In this document: one piece after another, positions 27,281 to 37,940 of the stretch
How the letters are laid out: each line of letters begins with the position of its first letter
Numbering within the stretch: position 1 is the first letter of the stretch
Assembly (NCBI RefSeq): GCF_003667445.1
Contig: NZ_RCTF01000004.1
Coordinates: 228,195 to 292,194, forward strand
Length of the DNA stretch: 64,000 nt
Reading direction: 5' to 3'
Source of the DNA: Xanthobacter tagetidis
Lineage (GTDB): Bacteria; Pseudomonadota; Alphaproteobacteria; Rhizobiales; Xanthobacteraceae
The notes under the pieces: model-generated
What the model saw: only the letters and a program-made list of their open reading frames with translations
What the model was told of the DNA's origin: nothing
Database searches by the model: none
Translations under genes and position numbers: made by a program

Positions 27281-28093
27281 TCAGAAATCGGCGAGGCCGA
27301 GCACGTCGGCCATGGAATAGAGGCCGGCGGGGCGGCCCTTGACCCAGCGCGCCGCGGCGAGCGCGCCGCGGGCGAAGATCTGGCGGTCCTCGGCCTTGTG
27401 GGCGAGTTCGATGCGCTCGGACGGGCCGGCGAAGATCACCACGTGCTCGCCCACCACCGAGCCGCCGCGCAGGCTGGCAAAGCCGATATCGCCGCTCTTG
27501 CGGGCGCCGGTGACGCCGTCGCGGCCGCGGTCGGCGCATTCGTCCAGATGCCGGCCGCGGCCCTCGGCGGCCGCCTCGCCCAGGAGCAGTGCGGTGCCGG
27601 AGGGCGCGTCCACCTTCTTGTTGTGGTGCATCTCGACGATCTCGATGTCGAAGCTCTCGTCCAGCGTCTGCGCCACCCGGCGGGTGAGCGCGGCCAGCAG
27701 GTTCACGCCGAGGCTCATATTGCCGGACCGGACGATGGCGATGGCGCCGGCCGCCTCCTGGAGCGCGGCGAGGTCGGCGGCCGAGAAGCCGGTGGTGCCG
27801 ATCACCATGGGCGTGCCCGACGCGCCGAGCCGGCGCGCCAGCCCGACCGAGGCTGCGGGGGTCGAGAAATCCACCACCACGTCGCCCGCGGGCAGCGCCG
27901 CGTCGACGCCCGTCACCTTGACCCCGGCGGGACGGCCGGCGGCCATGAGCCCGGCATCCTCGCCGAGATGGCCGCTGCCGGCATATTCCAGCGCCCCGGC
28001 CAGAGCGAGGCCCGGCGTGTCCAGGATGGCCGAGATCAGAGCGCGGCCCATGCGGCCGCCGGCTCCCGAGATGACGATGCGCAGATCGGACAC
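27281..28093 (-). CDS. dapB: 4-hydroxy-tetrahydrodipicolinate reductase
   Basis: NAD(P)H-dependent step of lysine and meso-diaminopimelate synthesis. It has 270 residues starting at GTG 28093. The nucleotide-binding [14 protein letters not shown] is at the N-terminus, and the signature [18 protein letters not shown] lies in the middle. [12 protein letters not shown] and [22 protein letters not shown] are conserved. It lies between the DUF1330 gene and gpmA in one co-directional run. Confidence 0.97.
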   Translation of the reverse strand: MSDLRIVISGAGGRMGRALISAILDTPGLALAGALEYAGSGHLGEDAGLMAAGRPAGVKVTGVDAALPAGDVVVDFSTPAASVGLARRLGASGTPMVIGTTGFSAADLAALQEAAGAIAIVRSGNMSLGVNLLAALTRRVAQTLDESFDIEIVEMHHNKKVDAPSGTALLLGEAAAEGRGRHLDECADRGRDGVTGARKSGDIGFASLRGGSVVGEHVVIFAGPSERIELAHKAEDRQIFARGALAAARWVKGRPAGLYSMADVLGLADF

Positions 28094-28135
28094 GGACAGG
28101 TGCTCCGGGTTTCGCGGGGGCGGACGGGCCGCCCG

Positions 28136-28777
28136 TCAGGCGGAGAAGGTCTCGCGGCCGGTGAAGCCGGAGATGATGACGAAGTCCGCCTCCGCGGCCT
28201 CCTTGCGGATGGCGAGGGCGCGCTGGTAGCCGAGCGAGAAATAGCAGGCGCGCGCCGTCTCCACGTCGGTGAAGGAGAGCACCACGTAGCGCTGGCGGCC
28301 CTTGCCTTCCAGCAGCGCGTTGCGCCCGCCGCGCACCACGAACCAGGCGCCGTATTCGGCGAACGGCTCGGTAACGGCCGCGGCATAGTCCTTGTAGCGC
28401 TCGGGATCGCTCACATCGATCCGCACCATCCAGTAGCCGAGCGGCCGGCCGGCGACCGGCGTCGGCGGCGCTGCCGAGGGCTGGGGACCGTCGAAGCCCT
28501 CCACAGCGGCGGCGTCGCAGATGGCGGTGGCGCTCCGCAGCCTGGCGATCGGCGCGTATTCCGGCGAAGCATGCGCGGCAACGGCGGCTTCGAAGGAGGG
28601 GAACTCCACCAGCACGTTGCGGTGGCGCTTGATGCCCTCCATCTGCTCGAAGTCGCCGCCGCGCACCAGGAGCGGGATGTGGTGACGCTGCGCGTAGTCG
28701 AGGTTCGCGTCGCGATAGGTGATGAAATCGACCGGGTTGACCACGTCGAGGTTCACGAACCAGTAGCCCTTCGCCAT
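28136..28777 (-). CDS. tandem DUF1330 protein
   Basis: A 213-residue cytoplasmic protein made of two copies of the DUF1330 ferredoxin-like domain: [20 protein letters not shown] (about 4-90) and [20 protein letters not shown] (about 113-205). Each ends with the expected short acidic stretch ([11 protein letters not shown] in the first, [18 protein letters not shown] in the second). Such domains resemble antibiotic-biosynthesis monooxygenase folds, but the function is unknown. It lies 25 bp after pyrF and 42 bp before dapB. Confidence 0.85.
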   Translation of the reverse strand: MAKGYWFVNLDVVNPVDFITYRDANLDYAQRHHIPLLVRGGDFEQMEGIKRHRNVLVEFPSFEAAVAAHASPEYAPIARLRSATAICDAAAVEGFDGPQPSAAPPTPVAGRPLGYWMVRIDVSDPERYKDYAAAVTEPFAEYGAWFVVRGGRNALLEGKGRQRYVVLSFTDVETARACYFSLGYQRALAIRKEAAEADFVIISGFTGRETFSA

Positions 28778-28802
28778 CCCTGCGCCCCCCTTTTTTTGCC
28801 GC

Positions 28803-29507
28803 TCAGGCCGCGGCCAGTTCCGCGATGATGGCCCGCGCCGCCGCCAGCGGATCGGCCGCCGCCGTGACGGGCCGGCCCACCACGATCATGTCCGCCCCCG
28901 CGCGCCGCGCGTCCGCGGGCGTGGCGATGCGCTTCTGGTCGCCCACGTCGGCGCCGGACGGACGCACGCCGGGCGTCACCACGAGGCCCGACGGCCCGAG
29001 GATGGTTCGCACCATGGCCGCATCCGTCGGCGCGCAGATGACGCCGGCGACGCCCGCCTCGCGCGCGCTCGCCGCGCGCCGGCGCACCATGTCCTCCACC
29101 CCGCTCGCATAGCCCGCGGCAGCGAGGTCGGCATCGTCGTAGGAGGTGAGGACGGTAACGCCCAGAACCTTCAGCGCGCTGCCCTCGGCGCCCTTGGCGG
29201 CGGCCTTCAGCGTCTGCGGATAGGCGTGGACCGTCAGAAGGCTGACGCCGCGCTCGGCAGCCGCGGCGGTGGCCTTCTCGACCGTGTTGCCGATGTCGTG
29301 GAGCTTGAGGTCCAGGAACACCTTCTTGCCGGAGCCGATGAGATCGGCCGCGAAGTCGAGGCCGCCGGCGATGGTGAGCTCCAGGCCGATCTTGTAGAAG
29401 GCGACGTCGTCGCCGAGCTGCCAGACCAGCGCCTCGGCGGCGGAAACGGTCGCGAAGTCGAGCGCCACGATCAGGCGCTCGCGGGGGGAGATTTCAGCGT
29501 CGCTCAC
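28803..29507 (-). CDS. pyrF: orotidine 5'-phosphate decarboxylase
   Basis: Last step of UMP synthesis. It has 234 residues from GTG 29507, whose first bases overlap the upstream stop (GTGA, 4 nt). The active-site block [17 protein letters not shown] holds the Asp-Lys-Asp network; [19 protein letters not shown] and [19 protein letters not shown] are further family marks. The pyrE and pyrD genes lie about 20 kb away in this window. Confidence 0.96.
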   Translation of the reverse strand: MSDAEISPRERLIVALDFATVSAAEALVWQLGDDVAFYKIGLELTIAGGLDFAADLIGSGKKVFLDLKLHDIGNTVEKATAAAAERGVSLLTVHAYPQTLKAAAKGAEGSALKVLGVTVLTSYDDADLAAAGYASGVEDMVRRRAASAREAGVAGVICAPTDAAMVRTILGPSGLVVTPGVRPSGADVGDQKRIATPADARRAGADMIVVGRPVTAAADPLAAARAIIAELAAA

Positions 29508-30085
29508 GGGCTCAGCCCCTCCTCCATGGTGCGCCAGCCGCGCGGCGGCGCACCGGCGCCGGCCGCGTACCAGCAACCGCCGCCCACCGGCGGCTGATCG
29601 TGGACCCGGGCAATGGGGTAGCCCGTGAGATGGCACAGAAGCAAGGTGCCGACCCCGCCATGGCCGACGAACAGGGTCGGCTCGCCGGGCGCAGCGGCCA
29701 GCGCCGCCTCGACCGCGCCGACGATGCGCGCCTGGGCGTCCCGCGCCCTCTCCCACCCCCGCACGCTCTCGTCCGGATTGGCGAAGAAGGCGTCGGCCAC
29801 CGCCTGGAATTCGGGCTCGGGCAGGTAGCCGGTCGCGGAGCGGTCATTCTCGTGCAGGCCGTCTCGCACGTCCACCGCGAGGCCGAGGGCAGCGGCGATG
29901 ATCTGCGCCGCCTCCTTGGCCTTCACTTCGGTGGAGGCGACGACCCGCCGGAACGCCTTCAGCCCCGGCTGGGCGGCAAAGGCGCGCGTGCGCGCCCGGC
30001 CGATGTCGGACAAGCCCCAGTCGGGCACCGGCACGGCCGGATCCACCTTGACCTGAGGGTGGGTGAGATAAACGAAGCGCGTCAC
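29504..30085 (-). CDS. histidine phosphatase superfamily protein with altered RHG motif
   Basis: A 193-residue protein of the phosphoglycerate-mutase-like fold. The usual N-terminal LxRHGxT is replaced by YLTHPQV: the phospho-acceptor histidine is kept, but the arginine and glycine are lost. The second catalytic histidine is seen in [12 protein letters not shown], and [16 protein letters not shown] fits the family. The substrate is unknown, and activity is uncertain given the changes. GTG 30085 is the start, and its stop overlaps the pyrF start. Confidence 0.78.
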   Translation of the reverse strand: MTRFVYLTHPQVKVDPAVPVPDWGLSDIGRARTRAFAAQPGLKAFRRVVASTEVKAKEAAQIIAAALGLAVDVRDGLHENDRSATGYLPEPEFQAVADAFFANPDESVRGWERARDAQARIVGAVEAALAAAPGEPTLFVGHGGVGTLLLCHLTGYPIARVHDQPPVGGGCWYAAGAGAPPRGWRTMEEGLSP

Positions 30086-30134
30086 GGCGCCGTCTCCGCC
30101 GCGCGGGCGCGAGGAGGCGGCGGCGCGCTCGCCC

Positions 30135-30752
30135 TCACGGGCGGTGATAGGCCCACACGCGGGCGGGCGGCAGGTTGCGCCACACCCGTGGGGAGACCTC
30201 GCCCTCGATCTTGCCCGGCAGCAGCGGCACCGGCGAGACCACCGCATAGGTGAACTGCACGAACGGCGCGCCGGGACGGCACAGGTCGAACGCCTCGTTG
30301 ACCATGCGGTGGCGCTCGGGCTGCGGCATGGTGAACAGCGGCAGCGAGGAGATGGTGCCCACCGCCGGGCCGGGCAGCTTGCCGGCCAGCGTCTTGCCGA
30401 GCGCATAGGCGTCGCCCTGGATCACGGTCACGCCGGGATAGCGCAGGCGCAGCAGGGCGCAGAAATCGGGATTGTATTCGACGAGATAGAGGCGCTCCGG
30501 CGAAAAGCCGCGCTCCAGCAGCGCCTTCGTCACGGGGCCGGTGCCTGGTCCGAGTTCGATCACCGGGCCGTCGTGGGCGGGATCGAGATACCGCGCCATC
30601 ATCTTCGCAAGCGCCGGGCCGGAGGGCGAGACCGCGCCGGTCTTCAGCGGATTCTGGAACCACGACTGGAGGAAACGCACCTCGTCCTTCAGCGGCGGCT
30701 TTCCGAGCGGCAGCTTGCAGCTCGCCCTGCGCTGGTCGTGTGAATGCAGCAT
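30135..30752 (-). CDS. pmtA: phospholipid N-methyltransferase (PmtA-like)
   Basis: Class I SAM-dependent methyltransferase of 205 residues, resembling the Sinorhizobium-type enzyme that methylates phosphatidylethanolamine towards phosphatidylcholine. It has FLQSWFQNPLKTGAVSPSG near the N-terminus, the SAM motif VIELGPGTGPVT, then LVEYNPDFC and ISSLPLFTMP. ATG 30752 is chosen because GAGGTG precedes it; GTG 30758 is a possible alternative. The position between dnaJ and pyrF is conserved in Rhizobiales. A ribosomal-RNA adenine dimethylase relative is a less likely reading. Confidence 0.82.
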   Translation of the reverse strand: MLHSHDQRRASCKLPLGKPPLKDEVRFLQSWFQNPLKTGAVSPSGPALAKMMARYLDPAHDGPVIELGPGTGPVTKALLERGFSPERLYLVEYNPDFCALLRLRYPGVTVIQGDAYALGKTLAGKLPGPAVGTISSLPLFTMPQPERHRMVNEAFDLCRPGAPFVQFTYAVVSPVPLLPGKIEGEVSPRVWRNLPPARVWAYHRP

Positions 30753-30934
30753 AGACACCTCGGAGCCCCCGGGGGGATGGCAGGCGATTAGACGGGAAAG
30801 CAGTGGGGGTCAAGCCGGACCGGCCGCCACCTGCTCTCCTGCCCTTACGTCCGCAGCCGCACCGACGCGATGTCGCACCCGGGATTGGCTCCGGCGCTTG
30901 TCTCGATGCGGAGAGCGGACCAGCCGGCCCCGTG

Positions 30935-32077
30935 TCACGCCCCCTCGCCCGGCGCGCCCTGGAAGAATTCCTTCACCTTGGAGAAGAAGCCGGCGGATTC
31001 CGGGTGGGTCTCGCCGGAGCTCTCTTTGTCGAACTCGGCCAGCAGCTCCCGCTGGCGCTTGGTGAGCTTCTGCGGCGTCTCCACCACCACCTGGACATAC
31101 ATGTCGCCGTGGGAGCGCGTGCGCAGGATCGGCATGCCCTTGCCGGAGAGGCGGAAGCGCTTCTGCGACTGGGTGCCCTCGGGGATCTTCACCTTGGTCT
31201 TGTCGCCGTCGATGGTGGGCACCTCCACCTGGCCGCCGAGCGCGGCCGTGACCATGGAGATGGGCACCCGGCAATAGAGGTCCGCCCCCTCCCGCTGGAA
31301 GAAGGTGTGCGGCTCGATGGACAGGAAGATGTAGAGGTCGCCCGCCGCGCCGCCGCGCACGCCGGCCTCGCCCTCGCCGCCGAGGCGGATGCGGGTTCCG
31401 TCCTCGACGCCGGCGGGGATCTGCACCGAGAGGGTGCGCTCGCGCGTCACCCGGCCCGCGCCGCCGCAGGCGCCGCACGGGTCCTCGATCACCGAGCCGC
31501 GGCCCTGGCAGGTGGGGCAGGTGCGCTCCAGGGTGAAGAAGCCCTGGGCGTGGCGGATCTTGCCCGCGCCTCCGCAGGTGCGGCAGGCCTTCGGCTGGGT
31601 GCCGGGCTTGGCGCCCGAGCCCGAGCAGGCCTCGCAGGTGACGGAGGTGGGAATCTTGATCTGCGCGGTCTTGCCGGAGAACGCCTCTTCCAGCGTGATC
31701 TCCATGTTGTAGCGCAGGTCCGCGCCGCGCCCGCGCCCGCCGCCGGCCCCGCCGCGCCCGCGGCCCATGCCGCCGCCGAACAGGTCGTCGAAGATGTCGG
31801 CGAAGGTGGAGGCGACGTCGCCGAATCCGGCGGGGCCGCCCCCGCCGCCATTCTCGAACGCGGCATGGCCGAACCGGTCATAGGCGGCGCGCTTCTGCGG
31901 GTCTTTCAGGACCTCGTAGGCTTCGTTGACCTCCTTGAAGCGGATCTCCGCCTCCGCATCCCCCTGGTTGCGGTCGGGATGCCACTTCATGGCGAGCTTG
32001 CGGTAGGAGGTCTTCAGCACCGTCTCGTCGGCGCCGCGGTCGCAGCCGAGGGTTTCGTAATAATCGCGCTTGGCCAT
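30935..32077 (-). CDS. dnaJ: chaperone DnaJ
   Basis: Co-chaperone that delivers unfolded clients to DnaK and stimulates its ATPase. It has 380 residues. The J-domain has HPD at 33-35, a Gly/Phe-rich linker follows (about 75-120), then four CxxCxGxG zinc motifs starting at C148, C165, C187 and C201, and the C-terminal substrate-binding domains. It lies downstream of dnaK on the same strand, with 269 bp and a probable terminator between them. Confidence 0.98.
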   Translation of the reverse strand: MAKRDYYETLGCDRGADETVLKTSYRKLAMKWHPDRNQGDAEAEIRFKEVNEAYEVLKDPQKRAAYDRFGHAAFENGGGGGPAGFGDVASTFADIFDDLFGGGMGRGRGGAGGGRGRGADLRYNMEITLEEAFSGKTAQIKIPTSVTCEACSGSGAKPGTQPKACRTCGGAGKIRHAQGFFTLERTCPTCQGRGSVIEDPCGACGGAGRVTRERTLSVQIPAGVEDGTRIRLGGEGEAGVRGGAAGDLYIFLSIEPHTFFQREGADLYCRVPISMVTAALGGQVEVPTIDGDKTKVKIPEGTQSQKRFRLSGKGMPILRTRSHGDMYVQVVVETPQKLTKRQRELLAEFDKESSGETHPESAGFFSKVKEFFQGAPGEGA

Positions 32078-32296
32078 GTTCCGTCTTCACCCGCCGCCGG
32101 CTCCGCGAAGGGAGCGTCCTTTAAGCCCTGGCCGTCATGCTCCGCCCTGACCGAGCCTCCATCCGCCGCGCCCGGGCATGCGTCAGGGACATGCCCTATG
32201 AAATGAGCCCCCGGCCAAACCGGAGGGCGACGGCGGGAATTCGGCCAGCGCCGCACACAATCGTCGCGGCGACCCTGCCGCGTCCGTCGAACGCGC

Positions 32297-32335
32297 AAAG
32301 CGCGCCGCCCGTCCCGCGAGGGGAGAGCGGCGCGC
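32297..32335 (-). terminator. hairpin after dnaK, probable (partial) terminator
   Basis: On the minus strand GCGCGCCGC and GCGGCGCGC can pair (9 bp) around an 18-nt loop, followed by TTTGCG. The T-run is short, so it may only reduce read-through into dnaJ. The rest of 32078-32296 shows no gene. Confidence 0.5.
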
Positions 32336-32346
32336 CGCGCGTCAGG

Positions 32347-34242
<1,896 letters not shown>

Positions 34243-34376
34243 ATGTTTCTCCTTGCCGGCAGACCGGCCGGACCCTTTCGGCGTCCGCTGGGGATACCCA
34301 CGGGCCCCTCCCGCGGCGATCCGCCGGCCCCCTTTACGAAATTGGGGTTCGTCGCGAAAACGACGATCGAAGGCGC

Positions 34377-34405
34377 ATATAGGGGGGGCCATTTGGCGCC
34401 GCAAG
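34377..34405 (-). promoter_or_regulatory. heat-shock (RpoH-type) promoter of dnaK
   Basis: On the minus strand CTTGCG (34405 to 34400), a 17-bp spacer ending in a run of C, and CTATAT (34382 to 34377) match the alphaproteobacterial sigma-32 pattern (CTTG at -35, C-rich run with a TAT-type -10). The -10 lies 134 bp before the dnaK start. No CIRCE inverted repeat is seen. Confidence 0.65.
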
Positions 34406-34458
34406 GCGTCCATTGCGCCGCTTCGGCCCTTTTTCACATTGCTGCGAGGAGAACCTTC

Positions 34459-35118
34459 ATGACCGACCGCCACCCGAGGGGCCGCGCCCCGGGGTCAGAC
34501 CCGCGCTCCGTCCTCGTGGTGGTGGACCTGCAGGTCGACTTCCTGCCCGGCGGGGCGCTTGCCGTACCGGGCGGCCACGAGGTTCTCGGCCTGTGCAACC
34601 GCGCGGCGGCGACCTTCCGCAACGTCGTCCTGACCCAGGACTGGCACCCGCCGGGCCATGCCTCGTTCGCCTCCAGCCATTCCGGCCGCGTGCCGTTCGA
34701 GACCATCGACCTGCCCTACGGGCCGCAGGTGCTGTGGCCCGACCACTGTGTCGAGGACACGCCCGGCGCGCGCTTCTCCGCCCATGTGGATGTGCCGCAC
34801 GCCCAGCTCATCATCCGCAAGGGGGTGCACAAGGGGATCGACAGCTATTCCACCTTCTACGAGGCCGACCGCACCACCCCGACCGGGCTCTCGGGCTATC
34901 TCCGGGACAAGGGCATCGACACCGTCTACCTCGCCGGCCTCGCCACCGACTTCTGCGTCGCCTGGTCGGCGGTGGACGCGGCGCGGCACGGCTTCGCGAC
35001 CCATGTGGTGGACGATTGCTGCCGCGCCATCGACCTCGACGGCTCGCTCGCCAAGGCGTGGGCCGACATGACGGCGGCGGGCGTGCGGCAGGTGCGGCTC
35101 GACGATCTCGCGGTGTGA
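34459..35118 (+). CDS. pncA: nicotinamidase
   Basis: Hydrolyses nicotinamide to nicotinate in NAD salvage. It has 219 residues from ATG 34459, with GAGGAGA upstream. The catalytic triad is D23 ([12 protein letters not shown]), K121 (IIRKGVHKG) and C166 ([10 protein letters not shown]); metal ligands D61, H63 (TQDWHPPGH) and H96 (WPDHCV) are present. The frame is open far upstream only because it runs antisense through dnaK. Confidence 0.95.
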   Translation: MTDRHPRGRAPGSDPRSVLVVVDLQVDFLPGGALAVPGGHEVLGLCNRAAATFRNVVLTQDWHPPGHASFASSHSGRVPFETIDLPYGPQVLWPDHCVEDTPGARFSAHVDVPHAQLIIRKGVHKGIDSYSTFYEADRTTPTGLSGYLRDKGIDTVYLAGLATDFCVAWSAVDAARHGFATHVVDDCCRAIDLDGSLAKAWADMTAAGVRQVRLDDLAV

Positions 35119-35128
35119 GGCCAGCGCC

Positions 35129-35509
35129 TCAGGCGTCCACCGCGCTCATGAAGCCGAGCGGGGCGCCGGTCGCATCCATCACGATGGCGAAGGCGCCGAC
35201 GCCCGGCACCTCGAAGGGCGGCCGCAGCATGCGCCCGCCTTCCGCCTCCAGGATCTTGAGGCGGGCCGGCAGGTCGTCCACGTTGATGTAGCTGAACCAG
35301 TGCGGCGGCACCGACGGCGGGACGATGTCGGTCTTGTCCATGATGCCGGCCACCGCCTCCTCGCCCAGCATGGCGACGAAATAGGTGCCGCCGCTCTCCA
35401 TGGGCATCTGCTCGAAGGTCCAGCCCAGCGTCGCGCCGTAGAAGGCCTTGGCCTTCTCCACGTCGTCGGTCAGCAGCTCGTTCCAGTAGAATTTTCCGTG
35501 CGGCGCCAT
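35129..35509 (-). CDS. VOC (glyoxalase/bleomycin-resistance fold) family protein
   Basis: A 126-residue single VOC domain starting at ATG 35509 (MAPHGKFYWNELLTDDVEKA). It contains KAFYGATLGWTFEQMP, GGTYFVAMLGEEAVAGIM, HWFSYINVDDL and FAIVMDATGAPLGFM. VOC proteins bind metals and act on many small molecules; the substrate cannot be told. It converges with pncA (10-bp gap). Confidence 0.85.
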   Translation of the reverse strand: MAPHGKFYWNELLTDDVEKAKAFYGATLGWTFEQMPMESGGTYFVAMLGEEAVAGIMDKTDIVPPSVPPHWFSYINVDDLPARLKILEAEGGRMLRPPFEVPGVGAFAIVMDATGAPLGFMSAVDA

Positions 35510-35544
35510 CGGCCCCCCCGTTCGTGGCGCGCATCCGGCGCGCA

Positions 35545-35585
35545 CCGGCCAGCTTGCAGCTGCAAGCTGACCGGATACCGCGTTC
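35545..35585. repeat. palindrome with flank shared with the 43.0-kb element
   Basis: A perfect 20-bp palindrome (arm CAGCTTGCAG, 35550-35569), extended by CCGG on both sides to 30 bp with one mismatch. From 35564 the text AAGCTGACCGG-ATACCGCGTTC is repeated, inverted, at 43018-43039 with 20 of 22 positions identical. It is therefore a dispersed repeat and not simply a terminator. There is no T-run. Confidence 0.6.
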
Positions 35586-35610
35586 TTGCGCTAAAAGTTA
35601 GAGGGGTGCT

Positions 35611-35961
35611 CTACCGCATCACGTAGACGACGCGGCGCGTGCCGGGCTCCACCAGCACCGTCTGCTGGGTCGGCGTGACGAAATAGAGCATGGAGCGCAC
35701 CGCATCCTGGCCGCCGTCCCAGTTGCGGTTCTCCTCCTGGCGCACCGCGAACTGATTCAGCACCACGGTTTCCGGAACCACCGCGCCCACGGTGGGATCG
35801 AACTCGGACCCGTAAGTGGCGGCCGGCACCGGGTTCTGGGCCACATAGGCGGTGATGTACTGCTGCTGGAGGGGGGTGACGACCGTCGCCTGAGCCAGCG
35901 CGCCGCCGGTGCCGGCGGCCAGCAGGAAAAGCGAAAGCCCGAAGGTCTTGCCATGTCTCAT
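35611..35961 (-). CDS. exported DUF1236-type protein
   Basis: A 116-residue protein with a Sec signal (MRHGKTFGLSLFLLAAGTGGALAQA) and a short mature part containing VGAVVPETVVLNQFAV and QTVLVEPGTRRVVYVMR, the pattern of DUF1236 proteins common in Rhizobiales. Function is unknown and location is probably periplasmic. It diverges from alkB. Confidence 0.72.
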   Translation of the reverse strand: MRHGKTFGLSLFLLAAGTGGALAQATVVTPLQQQYITAYVAQNPVPAATYGSEFDPTVGAVVPETVVLNQFAVRQEENRNWDGGQDAVRSMLYFVTPTQQTVLVEPGTRRVVYVMR

Positions 35962-36152
35962 GATCCGAACTCCTCTCGGCTACGAAACTGAAGAGAAGGA
36001 CAGCCGAGCGAAGAAAAAGTTCCCGGCAGCAGTCACGCTCAAGCGTCACGAATGGTTTCAGCCGAATATTTGCCCTGTCTTCGCTGCAATGGCACCATGG
36101 CGAATGGGGTGTTTTCGACTACTCCATCCCAATCGCTTCGGAGGCGCCGCAG

Positions 36153-36794
36153 GTGCGGGAAAGTGAAGCCGATCAACAGGGCCTTGAGATCGCGCCCGGA
36201 TGCCTCTGGTTCCGGGAGGCGCTCGACCGGCCGGCGCAGGAGTCGCTCATCGCCGACATCCGCGCGGTGATCGCCGCGGCGCCGCTCTTCACCCCGCGCA
36301 TGCCGCGCACCGGCAAGCCGTTCTCGGTGCGCATGACCAATTGCGGGCCGCTCGGCTGGGTGTCGGACGAGACCGGATACCGCTACCAGCCGTTCCATCC
36401 GGACACCCGCGCGCCCTGGCCGGCCATGCCGGCGGCGCTCCGCGCCTTGTGGGCGGCCCATGCGGGCGACGCCCCGCCGCCGGAGGCCTGCCTCGTCAAC
36501 CTCTACGCCCCGGATGCGCGCATGAGCCTGCACCAGGACCGGGACGAGGACGACCTGACGGCGCCGGTCCTGTCGGTGTCGCTGGGCGACACCGCCGTGT
36601 TCCGCATCGGCGGCCCCGCGCGCAGCGATCCCACCCGCTCGGTGCGTCTGTCGTCCGGCGACGTGCTGCGGCTCGGCGGGGCGAGCCGGCTCGCCTTTCA
36701 CGGGGTGGACCGGGTGATCGCCGGCTCGTCCACGCTGATCGACGGCGGCGGTCGCATCAACCTCACCTTGCGCCGGGTGACGGTTTCCGCTTGA
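36153..36794 (+). CDS. alkB: alpha-ketoglutarate-dependent DNA repair dioxygenase AlkB
   Basis: Fe(II)/2-oxoglutarate dioxygenase that reverses 1-methyladenine and 3-methylcytosine damage. It has 213 residues from GTG 36153, with GGAGGC upstream. Iron ligands are H127, D129 (LHQDRDEDD) and H183 (AFHGVDRV); R201 and R207 (GRINLTLRRV) bind 2-oxoglutarate. NLYAPDARMSLHQD and TGYRYQP are AlkB-type. No ada gene is adjacent. Confidence 0.94.
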   Translation: MRESEADQQGLEIAPGCLWFREALDRPAQESLIADIRAVIAAAPLFTPRMPRTGKPFSVRMTNCGPLGWVSDETGYRYQPFHPDTRAPWPAMPAALRALWAAHAGDAPPPEACLVNLYAPDARMSLHQDRDEDDLTAPVLSVSLGDTAVFRIGGPARSDPTRSVRLSSGDVLRLGGASRLAFHGVDRVIAGSSTLIDGGGRINLTLRRVTVSA

Positions 36795-36871
36795 TTCGTC
36801 ACGCTTCGGCCCCCTTTGGACCACAGAAGCCGAACGTCCGGATCCCGGTCCGGCCCCTTGGAGCCCGCCTG

Positions 36872-37801
36872 ATGCGCCTTGCCTTTGCCGCCGTGCTCGT
36901 CGCCGTCTCCGCCGCCCTGTCCAGCGCCGCCGCCGCCGAGGTGGAGTTCCCGCGCGGCTCAATCATCGGCATGGTTCCGCCGGACGGCATGAGCGAGGGG
37001 CGCACCTTCGCCGGCTTCGAGGATCGCGAGAAGGGCGCCGCGGTGCTGCTGGTGGACATGCCGGCCGAGGCGTTCCCGCAGCTGGAGGCAAGCTTCACCG
37101 ACGCGGCGCTCGCCGAGAAGGGCATCAAGGTCCAGCGCCGCGAGAACTTCCCGGTGGCCGGAGCCAAGGGCATCCTCGTCACCGGCACCCAGGCCGCCGG
37201 CGCGGTGACGCTGCGCAAGTGGGTGCTGCTGGCGGGCAACGACATGCTGACTGCCCTCGTGACGGTCCAGGTGCCGGAGGGCCAGGACGCCGCCTATCCC
37301 GACGCCAAGGTGCGCGCGGCGCTGTCGACGCTCGCCTTCCGCTCGGCCCGCGATCAGGTGGCGGCGCTGCCCTACACCCTCAATGACCTCGCCGGCTTCC
37401 GGGTGGTGCGCACGCTCGGCGGCTCCACCGTCATCCTCACCGACGGGCCGAACAACGTGGTGGATGGCGCCGAGCAGCCCTATTTCGTCGTCTCCGTCGC
37501 CGGCGGGGCGCCACGCGACGACGAGCGCGGCCGCTTCGCGGTACGCGCGCTCGCCGGCCTGCCGGGCCTGAAGGACCTCCAGGTCGAGCGGGCCGAGCCG
37601 CTGCGCATCGCCAACCACACCGGCTACGAGGTGATGGCGAAGGGCGTGGACGCCCGCACCGGAACGCCGGTGAAGGTGATCCAGTGGATGCGCTTCGGTA
37701 CGACGGGCCACATGCGCATGGTCGGCGTGACGCCGCTCGACAGCTTCCCCGAACTCTATCCGCGCCTGCGCGCCATCCGCGATGGCGTCGAGCCGCGCTG
37801 A
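36872..37801 (+). CDS. hypothetical exported protein
   Basis: A 309-residue protein with a signal peptide (MRLAFAAVLVAVSAALSSAAAA) and no family I recognise. Two similar halves may exist: a region around SIIGMVPPDGMSEGRTFAGF, then a second around YTLNDLAGFRVVRTLGGSTVILTDG. Both contain alternating hydrophobic strands and end in a segment like AALSTLAFRSA or PRLRAIRDGVEPR. There are no cysteines. It starts 77 bp after alkB on the same strand. Confidence 0.6.
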   Translation: MRLAFAAVLVAVSAALSSAAAAEVEFPRGSIIGMVPPDGMSEGRTFAGFEDREKGAAVLLVDMPAEAFPQLEASFTDAALAEKGIKVQRRENFPVAGAKGILVTGTQAAGAVTLRKWVLLAGNDMLTALVTVQVPEGQDAAYPDAKVRAALSTLAFRSARDQVAALPYTLNDLAGFRVVRTLGGSTVILTDGPNNVVDGAEQPYFVVSVAGGAPRDDERGRFAVRALAGLPGLKDLQVERAEPLRIANHTGYEVMAKGVDARTGTPVKVIQWMRFGTTGHMRMVGVTPLDSFPELYPRLRAIRDGVEPR

Positions 37802-37940
37802 GCGGCGGGCCTTGGGGGCGCGGCCCGCTCCTGCGACATGCCGACGCCGCTTGCGCGGCCGGTGCTGCCCTGCGTCACCTGGACTTCCGGCCGCCGCGAC
37901 CCCACCTGACGGAAGACAGGCGAACAGGAAACCCGGGACG

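Noticed and set aside
35545..35585. Rho-independent terminator for the DUF1236 gene
   Set aside because: A perfect palindrome but no T-run, and the shared flank at 43 kb marks it as a dispersed repeat.
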